A DNA stretch of 53,267 nt, from the IMG/VR virus record IMGVR_UViG_3300043409_000116, positions 1 to 53,267 of that record. One strand, 5' to 3'. Position numbers and translations under genes: made by a program. The notes beneath the pieces are model-generated. The model made no database searches, was not told where the DNA came from, and worked only from the letters and a program-made list of their open reading frames with translations. Position 1 is the first letter of the stretch, and every line of letters starts with the position of its first letter. The DNA comes from a virus. Positions 7,788-16,666 of the stretch are shown here, in pieces.

Positions 7788-7993
7788 TGAAGGTTCCGAC
7801 TCCACCGCAAAACTACACGCCAGTGGCAGAGGCCCAGCGTAACTTCCTGCTGGAGTCTGCCGACAGGCAAAACCGAAAGATCAATGCGGACATTGAAATC
7901 AGCAACAGCAAGCTGATCTTGACCTCACCGAATGGGAGCAGGTTCTCTGTGGTGGTCAGCAACGCAGGGGCATTGTCGGCAACGGCGCTATGA
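7787..7993 (+). CDS. Small structural protein (copy A)
   Basis: 68 residues from the ATG at 7787, which overlaps the upstream TAA by one base. A Pro-rich opening (K-V-P-T-P-P-Q-N-Y-T-P) is followed by a charged helix and a beta-rich end with L-T-S-P-N-G-S-R-F. Found in the same place in both copies, so it is a real conserved gene. It probably accompanies the large neck/tail protein before it; no family recognised. Confidence 0.7.
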   Translation: MKVPTPPQNYTPVAEAQRNFLLESADRQNRKINADIEISNSKLILTSPNGSRFSVVVSNAGALSATAL

Positions 7994-8349
7994 CAGATAT
8001 TGAGAGATTGAGGCCAGAGATCGAAAAAGCCTTAAAATATTCTTTGAACACTCACACATTTGATGATGTCGCTGAGTTGGTCCAGCAAGCCAAGATGCAA
8101 CTCTGGCCTGGAAAGAGTTCGGTGATTGTGACGGAGATTGTTCTCCACCCACAACAGAAATGCCTAAACTACTTTTTAGCAGCAGGCGAGATGAACGAAT
8201 TAGCAATGATGACGCCAATGATCGAGTCCTGGGGCAAGGGACTTGGATGCACTCGCGTCACACTTGCTGGACGCAAGGGCTGGCAGCGAACATTCCTGGC
8301 GAAGACGGGTTACACACCACAGTGGTGGATTATGAGCAAGGAGCTATAA
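7990..8349 (+). CDS. GNAT-like small protein in tail region (copy A)
   Basis: 119 residues. The pattern W-G-K-G-L-G-C followed by V-T-L-A-G-R-K-G-W and a closing aromatic segment resembles the C-terminal half of the GNAT acyltransferase fold, which recurs in phage structural operons. Whether it binds acetyl-CoA cannot be told: no clear Q/R-x-x-G-x-G/A loop is present. Starts within the previous stop (ATGA). Copy B has three changes around residues 69-73. Confidence 0.65.
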   Translation: MTDIERLRPEIEKALKYSLNTHTFDDVAELVQQAKMQLWPGKSSVIVTEIVLHPQQKCLNYFLAAGEMNELAMMTPMIESWGKGLGCTRVTLAGRKGWQRTFLAKTGYTPQWWIMSKEL

Positions 8350-8350
8350 C

Positions 8351-9649
8351 ATGGCCTATACAGCAGATCAAATTGCAGAAGCAATTCGAGTATCCAAAGA
8401 GCAGGGTTTCAATGAAGCTGACATTCTCAAAGGACTTGCCAGTTATGGCGTCACGGCACAACAGGCGGCTGCTGCTTTAGCACCACCAGTAAGCTACACG
8501 CCTGCTCAAGTTACTCAGGCAATTGCAAGCTCCAGGGCAGCAGGGTTCAGCGATGCTGACATTGCCACTGGACTTGAGCGTTACCGGGTGCCTGTGGCAC
8601 AAACTGCTGGTGCCTTTACGCCAGCAGCAACAACCTATACGCCAGCTCAAGTTACTCAGGCCATTGAAACCTCTAGGGCGCAAGGGTTCAGTGATGCTGA
8701 CATTGGCACAGGACTGCAGCGTTACCTGCCAACTCCTGCCGCTGTCACCACGGCTCTGACGGCTAACCCAAGGCCAGCTACAACCCAAACACCGTTTGCT
8801 CCAATTGTTAGGCCAACTGCGCCAAGGCCGCCAACCTACACCCAGGCAACACCTGCATCGTTCACGCAAACAGCCATTGCCAATACGCCTTACCAAACTG
8901 TCTACACGCCTTCGACAATGCAGCAGGCAACTGACGCGCAGATTCAAGCGGCAATGCAAACCTCAAACCCATATCAATCGCTGATGTCCCTGACGCCACA
9001 GCGCACGATGCCAATGAGCTATGCAGGACCAGCAGGCGTCACACCAGCCAACACCAACCTTGGTGGCTTTGACGCCAGCATCTACAACCCGGCGGCGGCT
9101 ACTGGGCTGCTCACAACACCTAGCGCTGGTGTAGGCGGTGCTGGTGGTGTACCAGGCGGTGCTGAACGTGGAGCTGGCAATACTGCTGATGGTACTGGTC
9201 AAACTGCATATGGAATGCTTGGCAATTTGGCTGGAGAGGCTAATCGAAGAGGGTTTACTGGCCTCGGCGGTTTCTTAGCGTCTGGAATACCAGTTGGCGC
9301 AGAGTACAACAGAAGAAATTTAGACACAGGACTTATGGAAAAAGGAACTGTGACATTAGCTGATTTAGCTGCTCTTAGCAGCTATGGTGGTCAACCCGAA
9401 GGTTTTACAGGCGCAGATACTTTAGGTGGATTTGGACCAGCTACTAGCGGTGGAATGGCTAAAGGCGGTATGGTCAACATGAAACCCCAAATGCATAACC
9501 CACCTGGTCCTGATGATGGCTATGCTGCCCTGGACAACGGCGAGTACGTCATTCGCAAGAGTGCAGTCAAGAAGTACGGCGCAAACATTTTCGAGCAAAT
9601 CAACGCAGGACGAATCCCAGCCCAGCGTCTGAAATCTTTGTTGGAGTAA
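8351..9649 (+). CDS. Probable virion protein with helical repeats at the N-terminus (copy A)
   Basis: 432 residues. Three repeats of ~33 residues begin near residues 3, 49 and 96, each with Y-T-(A/P)-x-Q-(I/V)-x-x-A-I, a central G-F-(N/S)-(E/D)-A-D-I and G-L-x-x-Y. A Pro/Thr/Gln-rich linker follows. The last ~60 residues contain P-G-P-D-D-G-Y-A-A-L-D-N-G-E and I-R-K-S-A-V-K-K-Y-G and are nearly identical in copy B, as is N-T-N-L-G-G-F further upstream. Copy B replaces the N-terminal half by a different repeat family. Likely an internal or tail-associated virion protein with a fixed docking end and an exchangeable front. Confidence 0.7.
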   Translation: MAYTADQIAEAIRVSKEQGFNEADILKGLASYGVTAQQAAAALAPPVSYTPAQVTQAIASSRAAGFSDADIATGLERYRVPVAQTAGAFTPAATTYTPAQVTQAIETSRAQGFSDADIGTGLQRYLPTPAAVTTALTANPRPATTQTPFAPIVRPTAPRPPTYTQATPASFTQTAIANTPYQTVYTPSTMQQATDAQIQAAMQTSNPYQSLMSLTPQRTMPMSYAGPAGVTPANTNLGGFDASIYNPAAATGLLTTPSAGVGGAGGVPGGAERGAGNTADGTGQTAYGMLGNLAGEANRRGFTGLGGFLASGIPVGAEYNRRNLDTGLMEKGTVTLADLAALSSYGGQPEGFTGADTLGGFGPATSGGMAKGGMVNMKPQMHNPPGPDDGYAALDNGEYVIRKSAVKKYGANIFEQINAGRIPAQRLKSLLE

Positions 9650-9653
9650 AAAC

Positions 9654-10805
9654 ATGAGCAAAAGCGGCGGCAGCCAAACCAGCACAACATCAATTGACCC
9701 GCAGATCAAGCAAGCCTACCTGCAGAACTTGCAGCAGGCGCAAGGCGTAGCCTCGGCATTGCCTGTCAGAGAGTTTGCGGGATTCAACCCCATTTACCGC
9801 GCTGGTGAGCAGCAACTGGTGAACACTGGCCTGGCTGGGCGTGGCATTGACACTACCAACATTGCAGCCGAGTACGCCAACCAGGCAGCGCAGTTCCAGC
9901 CGTACTACACGGGCAATGTCAATGCCGGGATGTCCAACCAGTTTGGTGCTGTCGGCTACACGCCAACTGATGTCACATCAGCTCAGGCCAAGATGAGCGA
10001 CATCAGCAACTACATGAACCCCTACACCAGCCAGGTGATCGGCGGCTATGACGCTGCAACCGGGAAATCCACTGGTGTCCTGGGTGACATTGAGGCCGCA
10101 CGGCAGGCGGCTGTGCAGCAGATGGGTGAGGCTGCAACCAGGGCCAAGGCGTATGGCGGCACACGCCAGGGGGTTGCAACAGCCGCCACCAACCAAGCCT
10201 ATGCTGATAAGGCAGCGCAGATGTCAGCGCAGCTCCGACAGCAAGGGTTTGACACCTCTGCCAACCTGATGCAGCAAGACCTAAATCGTGCCCAGCAAGC
10301 TGCTCTGCAGACAGCGCAGCAAGGCACTGGTGCCATGCAGTTTGGCGCTGCTGCAACCAACCAGGCCATGATGCAGAACGCAGCAGCGCAGAACGAGATG
10401 GCACGCTACAACGCATCAATTGCCCAGCAGAGCGATCTTGCCAACCAGCAAGCCTACGCTGCCGCCAATGCACAGCGGCTGGCCGCTGCAGGCCAGCTAG
10501 GTGCCTTTGGGCAGCAGCAACAGAACCTTGGTCTTGGCGGCGCACAGGCCGTGATGGGCGCAGGACAAGCACAGCAGCAATTTACTCAGCAGCAGCTGGA
10601 TGCACTGCGCGGGATTGGCGTTGAGAAATTGGGCATTGCTCAGTCTGGATTGTCAGCATCACTGCCCAACCTTGGTCAGACTGCTACACAACCAACCTAC
10701 AAGAACCCACTGGCGTCAGCGGCTGGCGGTGCTGGATACGGTTACCAATTTGGTGGACCTACTGGGGCGGCTATTGGCGCGTTCTTGGGTTTGCTTAGCA
10801 GCTAA
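9654..10805 (+). CDS. Gln/Ala-rich probable internal virion protein (copy A)
   Basis: 383 residues, mostly long Ala/Gln helices (for example A-A-R-Q-A-A-V-Q-Q-M-G-E and repeated Q-Q-x-L blocks around residues 180-310), ending in a Gly-rich hydrophobic tail. Proteins of this composition in podophages are often ejected with DNA or line the tail channel; that role is inferred from composition and place. Copy B (391 aa) matches throughout except the last ~35 residues, which differ. Confidence 0.7.
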   Translation: MSKSGGSQTSTTSIDPQIKQAYLQNLQQAQGVASALPVREFAGFNPIYRAGEQQLVNTGLAGRGIDTTNIAAEYANQAAQFQPYYTGNVNAGMSNQFGAVGYTPTDVTSAQAKMSDISNYMNPYTSQVIGGYDAATGKSTGVLGDIEAARQAAVQQMGEAATRAKAYGGTRQGVATAATNQAYADKAAQMSAQLRQQGFDTSANLMQQDLNRAQQAALQTAQQGTGAMQFGAAATNQAMMQNAAAQNEMARYNASIAQQSDLANQQAYAAANAQRLAAAGQLGAFGQQQQNLGLGGAQAVMGAGQAQQQFTQQQLDALRGIGVEKLGIAQSGLSASLPNLGQTATQPTYKNPLASAAGGAGYGYQFGGPTGAAIGAFLGLLSS

Positions 10806-10818
10806 CGGAGAATCAATC

Positions 10819-12336
10819 ATGGCTGACTTTAATTTAGAAGGACTGCTGGGCAACGTCTTTGGCGGCGGTGGCGGTAACTACCTGGACGAGTACCTGACGG
10901 AAGATCAAAGGCGAATGATGCAGCGCAACGCAATGCTGGCAGCGTCTGCAGCCTTGCTCAAGGCTGGCGGGGAAAGCACCAGGCGCATAGGCATTGGCGA
11001 GGCACTGGGTGGAGCGTTTGAGGCAGGACAAGCCGGGTACGAGAAAGCGCAGACGGGTGCATTGACCCAGATGGCGCTGAAGCAGAAGTTGAAAGACGCA
11101 GAAACGGAAAGAGCAACCAAACTTGCGTTTAAAAACTTTTTAACCCAACAGGGTGGAGGGGCTGCGCCGCCAGCAGTTGACGCCGCGCCCCCCACGGTTA
11201 CTCAAACAAACCTAAATGCAACGGGGCCGCAAGTGCCTCCTAGCTTGGCAGCGCCAGCACCTAGCAGACAAACTAATCTTTCTCAGAACCAGCTTCAGTT
11301 GTTATCCATGATGGACATGAAAACAGCAATACCTGAGTTAATGAAATCCATGCAACAGCCTAAAACGGCTGGCGATCCATTTAGGGGCGCGGACGGGAAA
11401 ATTTACATCAGAACTGAATATGGTGGAGCTATCCCGTTCACTACAGGAATGGCACCCAAGCCCGTTGGGCAACCGCAAGCAGTGATGATGGACGGCAAGC
11501 CAACTTTAGTGCAAGGGTTTGACGATGGCTCAGAAAAAATACTTTCTGATCGACAGCCCTACGAAGCACTGTCATCAGATATACGGGCTGTAGAATATCT
11601 CAAAGGAGCGCCGCTTGGAGGAACAGGCCAAACAGGAATCCAACAGGTAGGCCAATATCGTCAACAAATTGCGCCGAGAACTGATGTCAGAGTAGGTGGC
11701 CCAATACTAGAGAATGCTGAACAAAAAGGCATGGGCGAATTCAACATAGAAACATTTAAAAACGTAAGCACTGCAGCGGGTTTAGCACAAAAGACTTTGC
11801 CGTCTTTGGATATTCAGTCTCAAATTCTTAACAAAGGATTTACAACTGGTTTTGGTACGGAAGTTCAAAAAGCAGGAGCATCAGTATTGGCTGCGCTAGG
11901 TGTTCCAGAGGCAAATAGATTTGCTACCGACGCGCAAACATTTTTGGCCGCTACTCAGCAAGCTGTGCTACAAAAACAGCTTGAGCAGAAAGGACCGCAA
12001 ACTGAGGCTGACTCTAGACGTGTCACGCAAACCGGCGCTCAGTTAGGCAATACGGTAGACGCCAACCGATTCCTTATTGATGTTGCTAGAGAGCAACTTA
12101 AACGCGATATCGAACGCAAGACATTTTTGGAAAGCTGGTGGAACACAAACAAAACGCTTCGGGGTGCTGATGATGCTTGGTACACAGGCGCTGGCGGTCA
12201 ATCGCTGTTTGATAGACCGGGGCTTAAAAAGTACGTTGCGTCAACAGCGGCAAATCAAATACCAACCGACGCTCCCGTATTGACGCCTGCTCAACAAGCA
12301 GAATTAGACAACCTCCGTAAAAGATTTAAGAGGTAA
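10819..12336 (+). CDS. Probable internal virion protein with conserved N-terminus (copy A)
   Basis: 505 residues from the ATG at 10819, preceded by CGGAG; a longer in-frame extension upstream overlaps the previous gene and is rejected. Residues 1-91 hold N-L-E-G-L-L-G-N-V-F-G-G-G-G-G-N-Y, A-S-A-A-L-L-K-A-G-G-E-S-T-R-R and Q-T-G-A-L-T-Q-M-A-L-K-Q-K-L, and match copy B at most positions. Beyond that the two copies share no evident similarity. The first part looks like a docking module with an Ala-rich helix; the remainder is helical and Gln-rich. A role in the virion or DNA ejection is inferred from position. Confidence 0.7.
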   Translation: MADFNLEGLLGNVFGGGGGNYLDEYLTEDQRRMMQRNAMLAASAALLKAGGESTRRIGIGEALGGAFEAGQAGYEKAQTGALTQMALKQKLKDAETERATKLAFKNFLTQQGGGAAPPAVDAAPPTVTQTNLNATGPQVPPSLAAPAPSRQTNLSQNQLQLLSMMDMKTAIPELMKSMQQPKTAGDPFRGADGKIYIRTEYGGAIPFTTGMAPKPVGQPQAVMMDGKPTLVQGFDDGSEKILSDRQPYEALSSDIRAVEYLKGAPLGGTGQTGIQQVGQYRQQIAPRTDVRVGGPILENAEQKGMGEFNIETFKNVSTAAGLAQKTLPSLDIQSQILNKGFTTGFGTEVQKAGASVLAALGVPEANRFATDAQTFLAATQQAVLQKQLEQKGPQTEADSRRVTQTGAQLGNTVDANRFLIDVAREQLKRDIERKTFLESWWNTNKTLRGADDAWYTGAGGQSLFDRPGLKKYVASTAANQIPTDAPVLTPAQQAELDNLRKRFKR

Positions 12337-12341
12337 AAATA

Positions 12342-14777
12342 ATGGACCCGCTTGAAGAACTAACGGCACTGCGGCGGCTGGCTGAATTGGAGGATATGGC
12401 CTCTGGGCAAACTGTTGCGCCAAGTCTTATGACGCAACTAGGCCGAGGCGCAGCGTCTTTGGCTGACGTTACCCTTGGCAGTTTGATCCCCGGCGCGGTG
12501 CAGTTTGGAGCCTATCCATTAGCCCGAATGGGCCGGTCGCCAGAAGAAGCACAAGCAGCGGCAAAAAGAATTGCCGCGCCTTTTGAACAGCCGTTTGGTA
12601 GGACGTTTGGTGTTACCGAGACTCCTCAGTACCAACAGGAAAGTAGCCGTCAACTGATGGATTTCATTGGGCAAAATTTCCAGAAGGGTGCTAAATTTAT
12701 TTCTGAAAAAACAGGCTTGCCCCAGGCAGACGTTGAAAACATGATCGGCAGCGCCACTATCGCGGCGCCTAAAGTTGCTCAAGCTGCACAGCCCTATGTT
12801 GCGCCGGTCATAGAGCAAGCCGCCATTGGCGCAAGACTACCCTTTGCCGACCGACTCCAAGCAAGAGCAGAAGCGGCTTCGGCAAGAGACTACGCCCGTG
12901 GCCCTCAAATTGATGCTGCAGCTAACGCGCAGCGGCTCAAACTTGCCATTGACCCGTCCAACATTGAGCCGTCAGTATCTTCTAGGCTTTACTCGGGTAT
13001 GGCCGGGCCTCGCGGTCCAGAAGCATTAGCGGCGGCTAACCGTCCTCGCGTAAATGAAATTGCGATAAATGAACTGGGCCTTGACCCGACTACGCCATTG
13101 ACCAGCACCGCCCCATACAAACAAGCGCGTGCTAACTTAGCTGGGCCGTACGAAGAAGTAAAAAAACTTTCTGTATTGACGCCTGATCAAACAACTATTG
13201 CAAACTTAAACGGCATTCGTAAAAACGAAAAAATAATTGGCGGCGAAGGCGTCCTCAAGAAAGTAAACAAATTAGTAGATGATGCCGTAGCTAAAACGCA
13301 ATCTGGATTGACAGGGGCTGAGTTATTAGAAAACGTGCGGACGCTGCGCGCCGACGCTAAAAAGATTTATAACAGCCCAAGTGCTACGCCAAAGCAAACG
13401 TCTGTTGCTGACGCAAATTTAGCCATAGCAACAGAATTAGAGACGATGATCGACTCTAATATTTCCAACCCTAAATTGTTGGGGGAATGGCGCGACGCCC
13501 GTCAAAAGATGGCGCGCACATATGCGTATGAGGGTGTGACTGACTTTAATACCGGCATGATAGACGTAGCTAAACTGGCGCGAATCACATCTAAAGACAA
13601 CGCGCTTACCGGGGATATCGCCGCGCTAGGCAAAATTGCTGGTAACTTCCCTGAGGCGTTTACAACTCAAGCAGCGTCAAAATTTTATGAGCTACCCCGG
13701 GCCACTAGGTCTGGTTTAGCTGGCGGCGCAGGCGCGTTGCTTGGCGCAAGCGTAGCCCCACTCCTTGACCTAACCGGCATAACTGGGTCTATTCTCGGCG
13801 GCGTGGGAGGCGGTTTGTTAGGTGAGTTCGGTGGGAAAATGGCCGCTAACCGCATGGCAAACCCCAACTACCAAGCTGGGCTAAAACTAAGCGACATGCG
13901 TATTCCGGTCAATCAAATGGCGGCAACGGTTGCGCCCATTCCACAGAGCCGCGCTGTTGTGCCGTACCAAGCCCCGGTTGAAGTGCTGCAGCCAGGTGAG
14001 GGTACTTACTTCCCAGATTTTGTCATGCGCCCAGGTGGCCCCGGCCCCCTTACTACTCCCGGCGTTGCGCCTGGGCCTGCCCAGCTAGGACTGTCTCAAG
14101 GCCCGGTCGGTGGTCAAATGGGCGCCCTGCGCATGGAGGACGCCCGTGCTAGAGATTTGAGTATGCAGCAGGGCGCACAAGCTGAACTCCAGCAGGCAGC
14201 GGCGGCGGCTGCAGCACGGCAACCCACAGGCATGGGCGCAGTGTTAGATTTTGACCCCATCACCGGCACGTACAAGGTCGGCGGGGCCGGTGTTAAGGGC
14301 GCGACACCAGAAATCTTCATGGAGAATTTAGGCAAGTCGTTAGCGACCGCCACTGAAAAAGTTGCTGCTGGAAAATTGTTTGACCTGACAGCGGCTGAAA
14401 AAGTAGCTTTTGACAAAACCAAGATAGACCTTGCTACCGCTGCGCCAGAACTTAAAAAGTTGACTAACAAAGACATTGCGTCAAAAATGATGGACCGGCA
14501 ATGGATTGAAGAGACAATTTTAAAAGCCCAACAAAAAGCGCAAGGGTATGATGACCTTGCCGTTCGCGGTGCTACCGATACAATTCGCCGCGAGGCTGCA
14601 AAAGAAAGAGAAAAAATGCAAGCCGGGCTAGACGCGCTAGAAGAGAAGTTGCGTCAAAGCAGGCCAGTGTCTGGCACTGGACAAGGCCCAAAAACTAGGG
14701 CGTTTAGGTCTAGTCAAATGTTGCCGCCAGAGATCACTAACGCGATGGACATGTTAAGCGGTTTACCGCGCCGATAA
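12342..14777 (+). CDS. Large probable virion protein (copy A-specific)
   Basis: 811 residues; the largest gene of this block. Ala-rich helical segments dominate. Residues ~458-500 are a Gly/Ala/Leu hydrophobic stretch (G-A-G-A-L-L-G-A-S and G-G-V-G-G-G-L-L-G) that could insert in a membrane, as expected of a DNA-ejection protein. No lysozyme or protease motif was seen. The equivalent slot in copy B (50371-52572) holds a 733-residue protein with the same general layout but no alignable sequence by eye. Confidence 0.65.
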   Translation: MDPLEELTALRRLAELEDMASGQTVAPSLMTQLGRGAASLADVTLGSLIPGAVQFGAYPLARMGRSPEEAQAAAKRIAAPFEQPFGRTFGVTETPQYQQESSRQLMDFIGQNFQKGAKFISEKTGLPQADVENMIGSATIAAPKVAQAAQPYVAPVIEQAAIGARLPFADRLQARAEAASARDYARGPQIDAAANAQRLKLAIDPSNIEPSVSSRLYSGMAGPRGPEALAAANRPRVNEIAINELGLDPTTPLTSTAPYKQARANLAGPYEEVKKLSVLTPDQTTIANLNGIRKNEKIIGGEGVLKKVNKLVDDAVAKTQSGLTGAELLENVRTLRADAKKIYNSPSATPKQTSVADANLAIATELETMIDSNISNPKLLGEWRDARQKMARTYAYEGVTDFNTGMIDVAKLARITSKDNALTGDIAALGKIAGNFPEAFTTQAASKFYELPRATRSGLAGGAGALLGASVAPLLDLTGITGSILGGVGGGLLGEFGGKMAANRMANPNYQAGLKLSDMRIPVNQMAATVAPIPQSRAVVPYQAPVEVLQPGEGTYFPDFVMRPGGPGPLTTPGVAPGPAQLGLSQGPVGGQMGALRMEDARARDLSMQQGAQAELQQAAAAAAARQPTGMGAVLDFDPITGTYKVGGAGVKGATPEIFMENLGKSLATATEKVAAGKLFDLTAAEKVAFDKTKIDLATAAPELKKLTNKDIASKMMDRQWIEETILKAQQKAQGYDDLAVRGATDTIRREAAKEREKMQAGLDALEEKLRQSRPVSGTGQGPKTRAFRSSQMLPPEITNAMDMLSGLPRR

Positions 14778-14794
14778 CTTTTGAAGGAACCACA

Positions 14795-15109
14795 ATGAGC
14801 AAACTCTCTCGGGACGACAACGGTCAGATCACAATCTTTGGCGCACTTGGCACCACCCAGGTGATGACGGTCACAGCCACCAGCGTGCAGTCCACGGCAG
14901 TGGCAACTGGCGTCACCATACTGCGCCTGGCGAATGGCTCTGCAGCGCACTGCCACTTTGCCATTGGCTCTAACCCTACCGCCAGCATCACAACCTCGCC
15001 AATGCTGCCAGCAAATGCCGTGGAGTACGTGGCCTGCGCCTCTGGTGACAAGGTGGCTGTCATTCGTGGCGCTACTGCCACCGATGTGTCAATCACGCAG
15101 ATTTCGTAG
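14795..15109 (+). CDS. Small beta-rich late protein, last gene of the late operon (copy A)
   Basis: 104 residues, no membrane segment. Thr/Val/Ala strands and the central R-L-A-N-G-S-A-A-H-C-H-F-A-I-G suggest a compact beta sandwich. The gene closes the rightward late operon and its 3' end overlaps the end of the convergent leftward gene by 21 bases (15089-15109). Copy B (52589-52903) is similar along its whole length although the gene before it is replaced, so it is not tied to that variable gene. Confidence 0.75.
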   Translation: MSKLSRDDNGQITIFGALGTTQVMTVTATSVQSTAVATGVTILRLANGSAAHCHFAIGSNPTASITTSPMLPANAVEYVACASGDKVAVIRGATATDVSITQIS

Positions 15110-15247
15110 CCGGTACGCCTCAATGGCGTCCTTGAGGTCGCCGCGCAGTTGCTCAAGCTGGTCCTGCTGCTGCTGGAGCCGCAGGTAAGCCTCAAGTGCG
15201 AACTTGTCCAGAGTCGCCCGGTCCCAAGTGCTAAAGGTAGGCGTCAT
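15089..15247 (-). CDS. Small leftward early protein
   Basis: 52 residues from the ATG at 15247, which overlaps the stop of the preceding gene (ATGA); an in-frame extension to 15319 is rejected because it would lie inside that gene. Charged helical protein with a Gln/Leu coiled coil (L-Q-Q-Q-Q-D-Q-L-E-Q-L). It is the last gene of the leftward early chain and runs 21 bases into the convergent late gene. Function unknown. In copy B the HTH gene instead abuts the late gene directly, and no counterpart is seen. Confidence 0.6.
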   Translation of the reverse strand: MTPTFSTWDRATLDKFALEAYLRLQQQQDQLEQLRGDLKDAIEAYRLRNLRD

Positions 15248-15471
15248 GGGTGTGGGCAATCCTCTGGCACAAACGCCAGGCAGTGGACACCAGCGTACTT
15301 GGTAGCGGTACGCACCCACCTGTCAATGTAAGTATCTGGCATCAAGGCCAGGCTGCGACTGATGGCTGATGGCTGGGCATTGAGCGCAAGAGCCAGCTCA
15401 CTGGCTGTCATGCCATCAGGCGCTGCAGCCAGGGCGTCCCTGATGCGTTTACTCATCACTGTGATTGTCAT
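15244..15471 (-). CDS. Small winged-helix or HTH DNA-binding protein (copy A)
   Basis: 75 residues from the ATG at 15471, preceded by a strong AGGAGG. The segment R-I-R-D-A-L-A-A-A-P-D-G-M-T-A-S-E-L-A and the following S-A-I-S-R-S-L fit a helix-turn-helix of the MarR or winged-helix sort, with T-K-Y-A-G-V as the wing strand. Its ATG overlaps the upstream stop. It could regulate early or late transcription, but no operator can be assigned to it. The homologue at 52900-53127 confirms both the gene and its start. Confidence 0.75.
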   Translation of the reverse strand: MTITVMSKRIRDALAAAPDGMTASELALALNAQPSAISRSLALMPDTYIDRWVRTATKYAGVHCLAFVPEDCPHP

Positions 15472-15956
15472 GCGTTGCGCCTCCTGAGTTGATTTGCTGC
15501 CCATGCAGCGCCTTGATCGAAAGTGTCTAAGGATGTTCCTTTACTATCCTTAACATACTCCCAATCCTTATCCGTCAGCCCCTGCCACGGGCGCTGTGCT
15601 GCAAAGTGGTCAGCCAACTCCCGCGCCCGGTGCTTGTTGATGCCCTCGCGGACTAGGGTAGCCACTATCATGTCACGCCACTGGGTTGGCTCTGGCTGTG
15701 CTACTGGCACTGGCAATGCCTTCGTATCCCCGCAGTCTTTGTAATGACACGCATCACCATCTTGACAGGGGCATCGCGGGTCTTTTCCGACGCATGGCTC
15801 GGCTTGCTGCTCCTGCTCTATCTCTTGCCCAAGCCGCGCCAATTCGTGCATAGCGTGTTCACGCTCCAGTGCTTCGCGCAAAATGGTAATGGCTTTGTTG
15901 GGTTTGCCGTATTGCAACGCCTCCAGCGCCTGCTGCATGGTTTCTCTGTTAGTCAT
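15468..15956 (-). CDS. Cys-rich early phage protein
   Basis: 162 residues from ATG 15956 (TGATG junction with the gene before). The N-terminus has an A-L-E-A-L-Q-Y-G-K-P helix signature. A Cys cluster near residues 56-75 (C-V-G-K-D-P-R-C-P-C-Q-D-G-D-A-C-H-Y-K) suggests metal binding. The C-terminal third contains P-W-Q-G-L-T-D-K-D-W, a short motif that ends many unrelated small phage proteins. Function unknown. The partial gene at 53124-53267 occupies the same position and carries the related W-V-G-L-T-E-E-D. Confidence 0.7.
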   Translation of the reverse strand: MTNRETMQQALEALQYGKPNKAITILREALEREHAMHELARLGQEIEQEQQAEPCVGKDPRCPCQDGDACHYKDCGDTKALPVPVAQPEPTQWRDMIVATLVREGINKHRARELADHFAAQRPWQGLTDKDWEYVKDSKGTSLDTFDQGAAWAANQLRRRNA

Positions 15957-16309
15957 CACATCCCCTCGTCGGCCAGTGCTTCGGCCAAGATTAATAAAAA
16001 CAGCGAGTGCGTCAGCCCGTTGCATCGCAGTACCTCAAGCAACTCATTCTCGCTTGAGGCAAAAATCGTAAACCCAAAATGAGGGAGGTTAACTCCCTTG
16101 TGATCAATTGTTTTGGGCTGCTTTGACATCTCCCGCAGCGCCGTGCTGATCGGGCCGTACTGGAGATGCGCGTCATTGGGGTGGATGCGGTAATAGCGCA
16201 TATCGTCAACCAAAACAAGTTGTCCGGTTGCTTGCCACGAGTCTCCTGAGTCCACCCATTTCGTTTGTATCCTCGCCCCTCTCGCGGCAGCGTGTAGTAG
16301 TCGGCTCAT
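15956..16309 (-). CDS. Hypothetical early protein
   Basis: 117 residues, mixed alpha/beta, no membrane segment and no recognisable motif. The ATG overlaps the upstream stop (ATGA) and its own stop overlaps the next ATG (TGATG), placing it firmly in the coupled leftward operon. It may be host-directed, as many unique early phage proteins are; the sequence does not show more. Confidence 0.65.
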   Translation of the reverse strand: MSRLLHAAARGARIQTKWVDSGDSWQATGQLVLVDDMRYYRIHPNDAHLQYGPISTALREMSKQPKTIDHKGVNLPHFGFTIFASSENELLEVLRCNGLTHSLFLLILAEALADEGM

Positions 16310-16524
16310 GTGTTTCCCCTTGCTCTGATGGCGGCGGCAAAATGCAGTCGTGACGGGTAACGCACATGGCTTTCACACAGCTTTGCACATTCTTCGCGCT
16401 CGGCAGCAGCGACAAGGTTGGCAAAGGCTTCAAGGTAGTGGATAAACTTCTTTCTGTCCTTGCCCATGCCGTAATACGACAGACCGGAGGCGTCTGCCAT
16501 GAGGATAATTTCATCTTTGGTCAT
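16306..16524 (-). CDS. Small early protein, A-A-E-R-E-E-C type
   Basis: 72 residues. N-terminal acidic helix, then F-A-N-L-V-A-A-A-E-R-E-E-C-A-K-L-C and a closing A-A-A-I-R-A-R-G. This ending is a familiar signature of short uncharacterised proteins in phages of Proteobacteria. AAGGAG lies just upstream of the ATG. Coupled downstream by ATGA and overlapping the upstream gene by 14 bases. Confidence 0.75.
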   Translation of the reverse strand: MTKDEIILMADASGLSYYGMGKDRKKFIHYLEAFANLVAAAEREECAKLCESHVRYPSRLHFAAAIRARGNT

Positions 16525-16666
16525 TCAGTATCTCCTTCTCAAGCACTGCCACCGCAGCGTCAATCTGCCCAAACAAATAGTCGGGCAGCGTTGCCCTATG
16601 GATAGACATTGCGCTCTCAATCGCTGAGAGAAGCTTGAGTAAATTCAACATTTCTTGCTTAGTCAT
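16511..16666 (-). CDS. 51-residue early protein
   Basis: Read by eye from the ATG at 16666 to the TGA at 16511-16513. The sequence includes S-A-I-E-S-A-M-S-I-H-R-A-T-L-P-D-Y-L and A-V-A-V-L-E-K-E-I-L, a pattern shared by short helical phage proteins. Its ATG overlaps the stop of the gene before (ATGA) and its end overlaps the next gene, so coupling supports it. Function unknown. Confidence 0.65.
   Translation of the reverse strand: MTKQEMLNLLKLLSAIESAMSIHRATLPDYLFGQIDAAVAVLEKEILNDQR

Larger units (their letters stand above)
1..15471. repeat. Late-gene block, copy A (homologous to 38465-53127)
   Basis: Gene by gene, 1-15471 matches 38465-53127 in order, orientation and spacing. Most proteins are nearly identical and the DNA differs mainly at third codon positions. 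Exceptions are the fibre (1258-3357), a 51-residue gene present only here (3713-3868), the front of the gene at 8351, and the genes at 10819 and 12342. The two copies are either two strains joined in one assembly or a diverged duplication. Confidence 0.9.

Noticed and set aside
10003-10572. Minus-strand frame opposite the Gln/Ala-rich virion gene (189 codons)
   Set aside because: Composition is that of reversed Gln/Ala codons; the plus-strand gene is conserved between copies.
9654-14777. Tape-measure protein of a long-tailed phage
   Set aside because: The large genes are split among several mid-sized proteins and no sheath, tube or assembly chaperone frame-shift pair is present.
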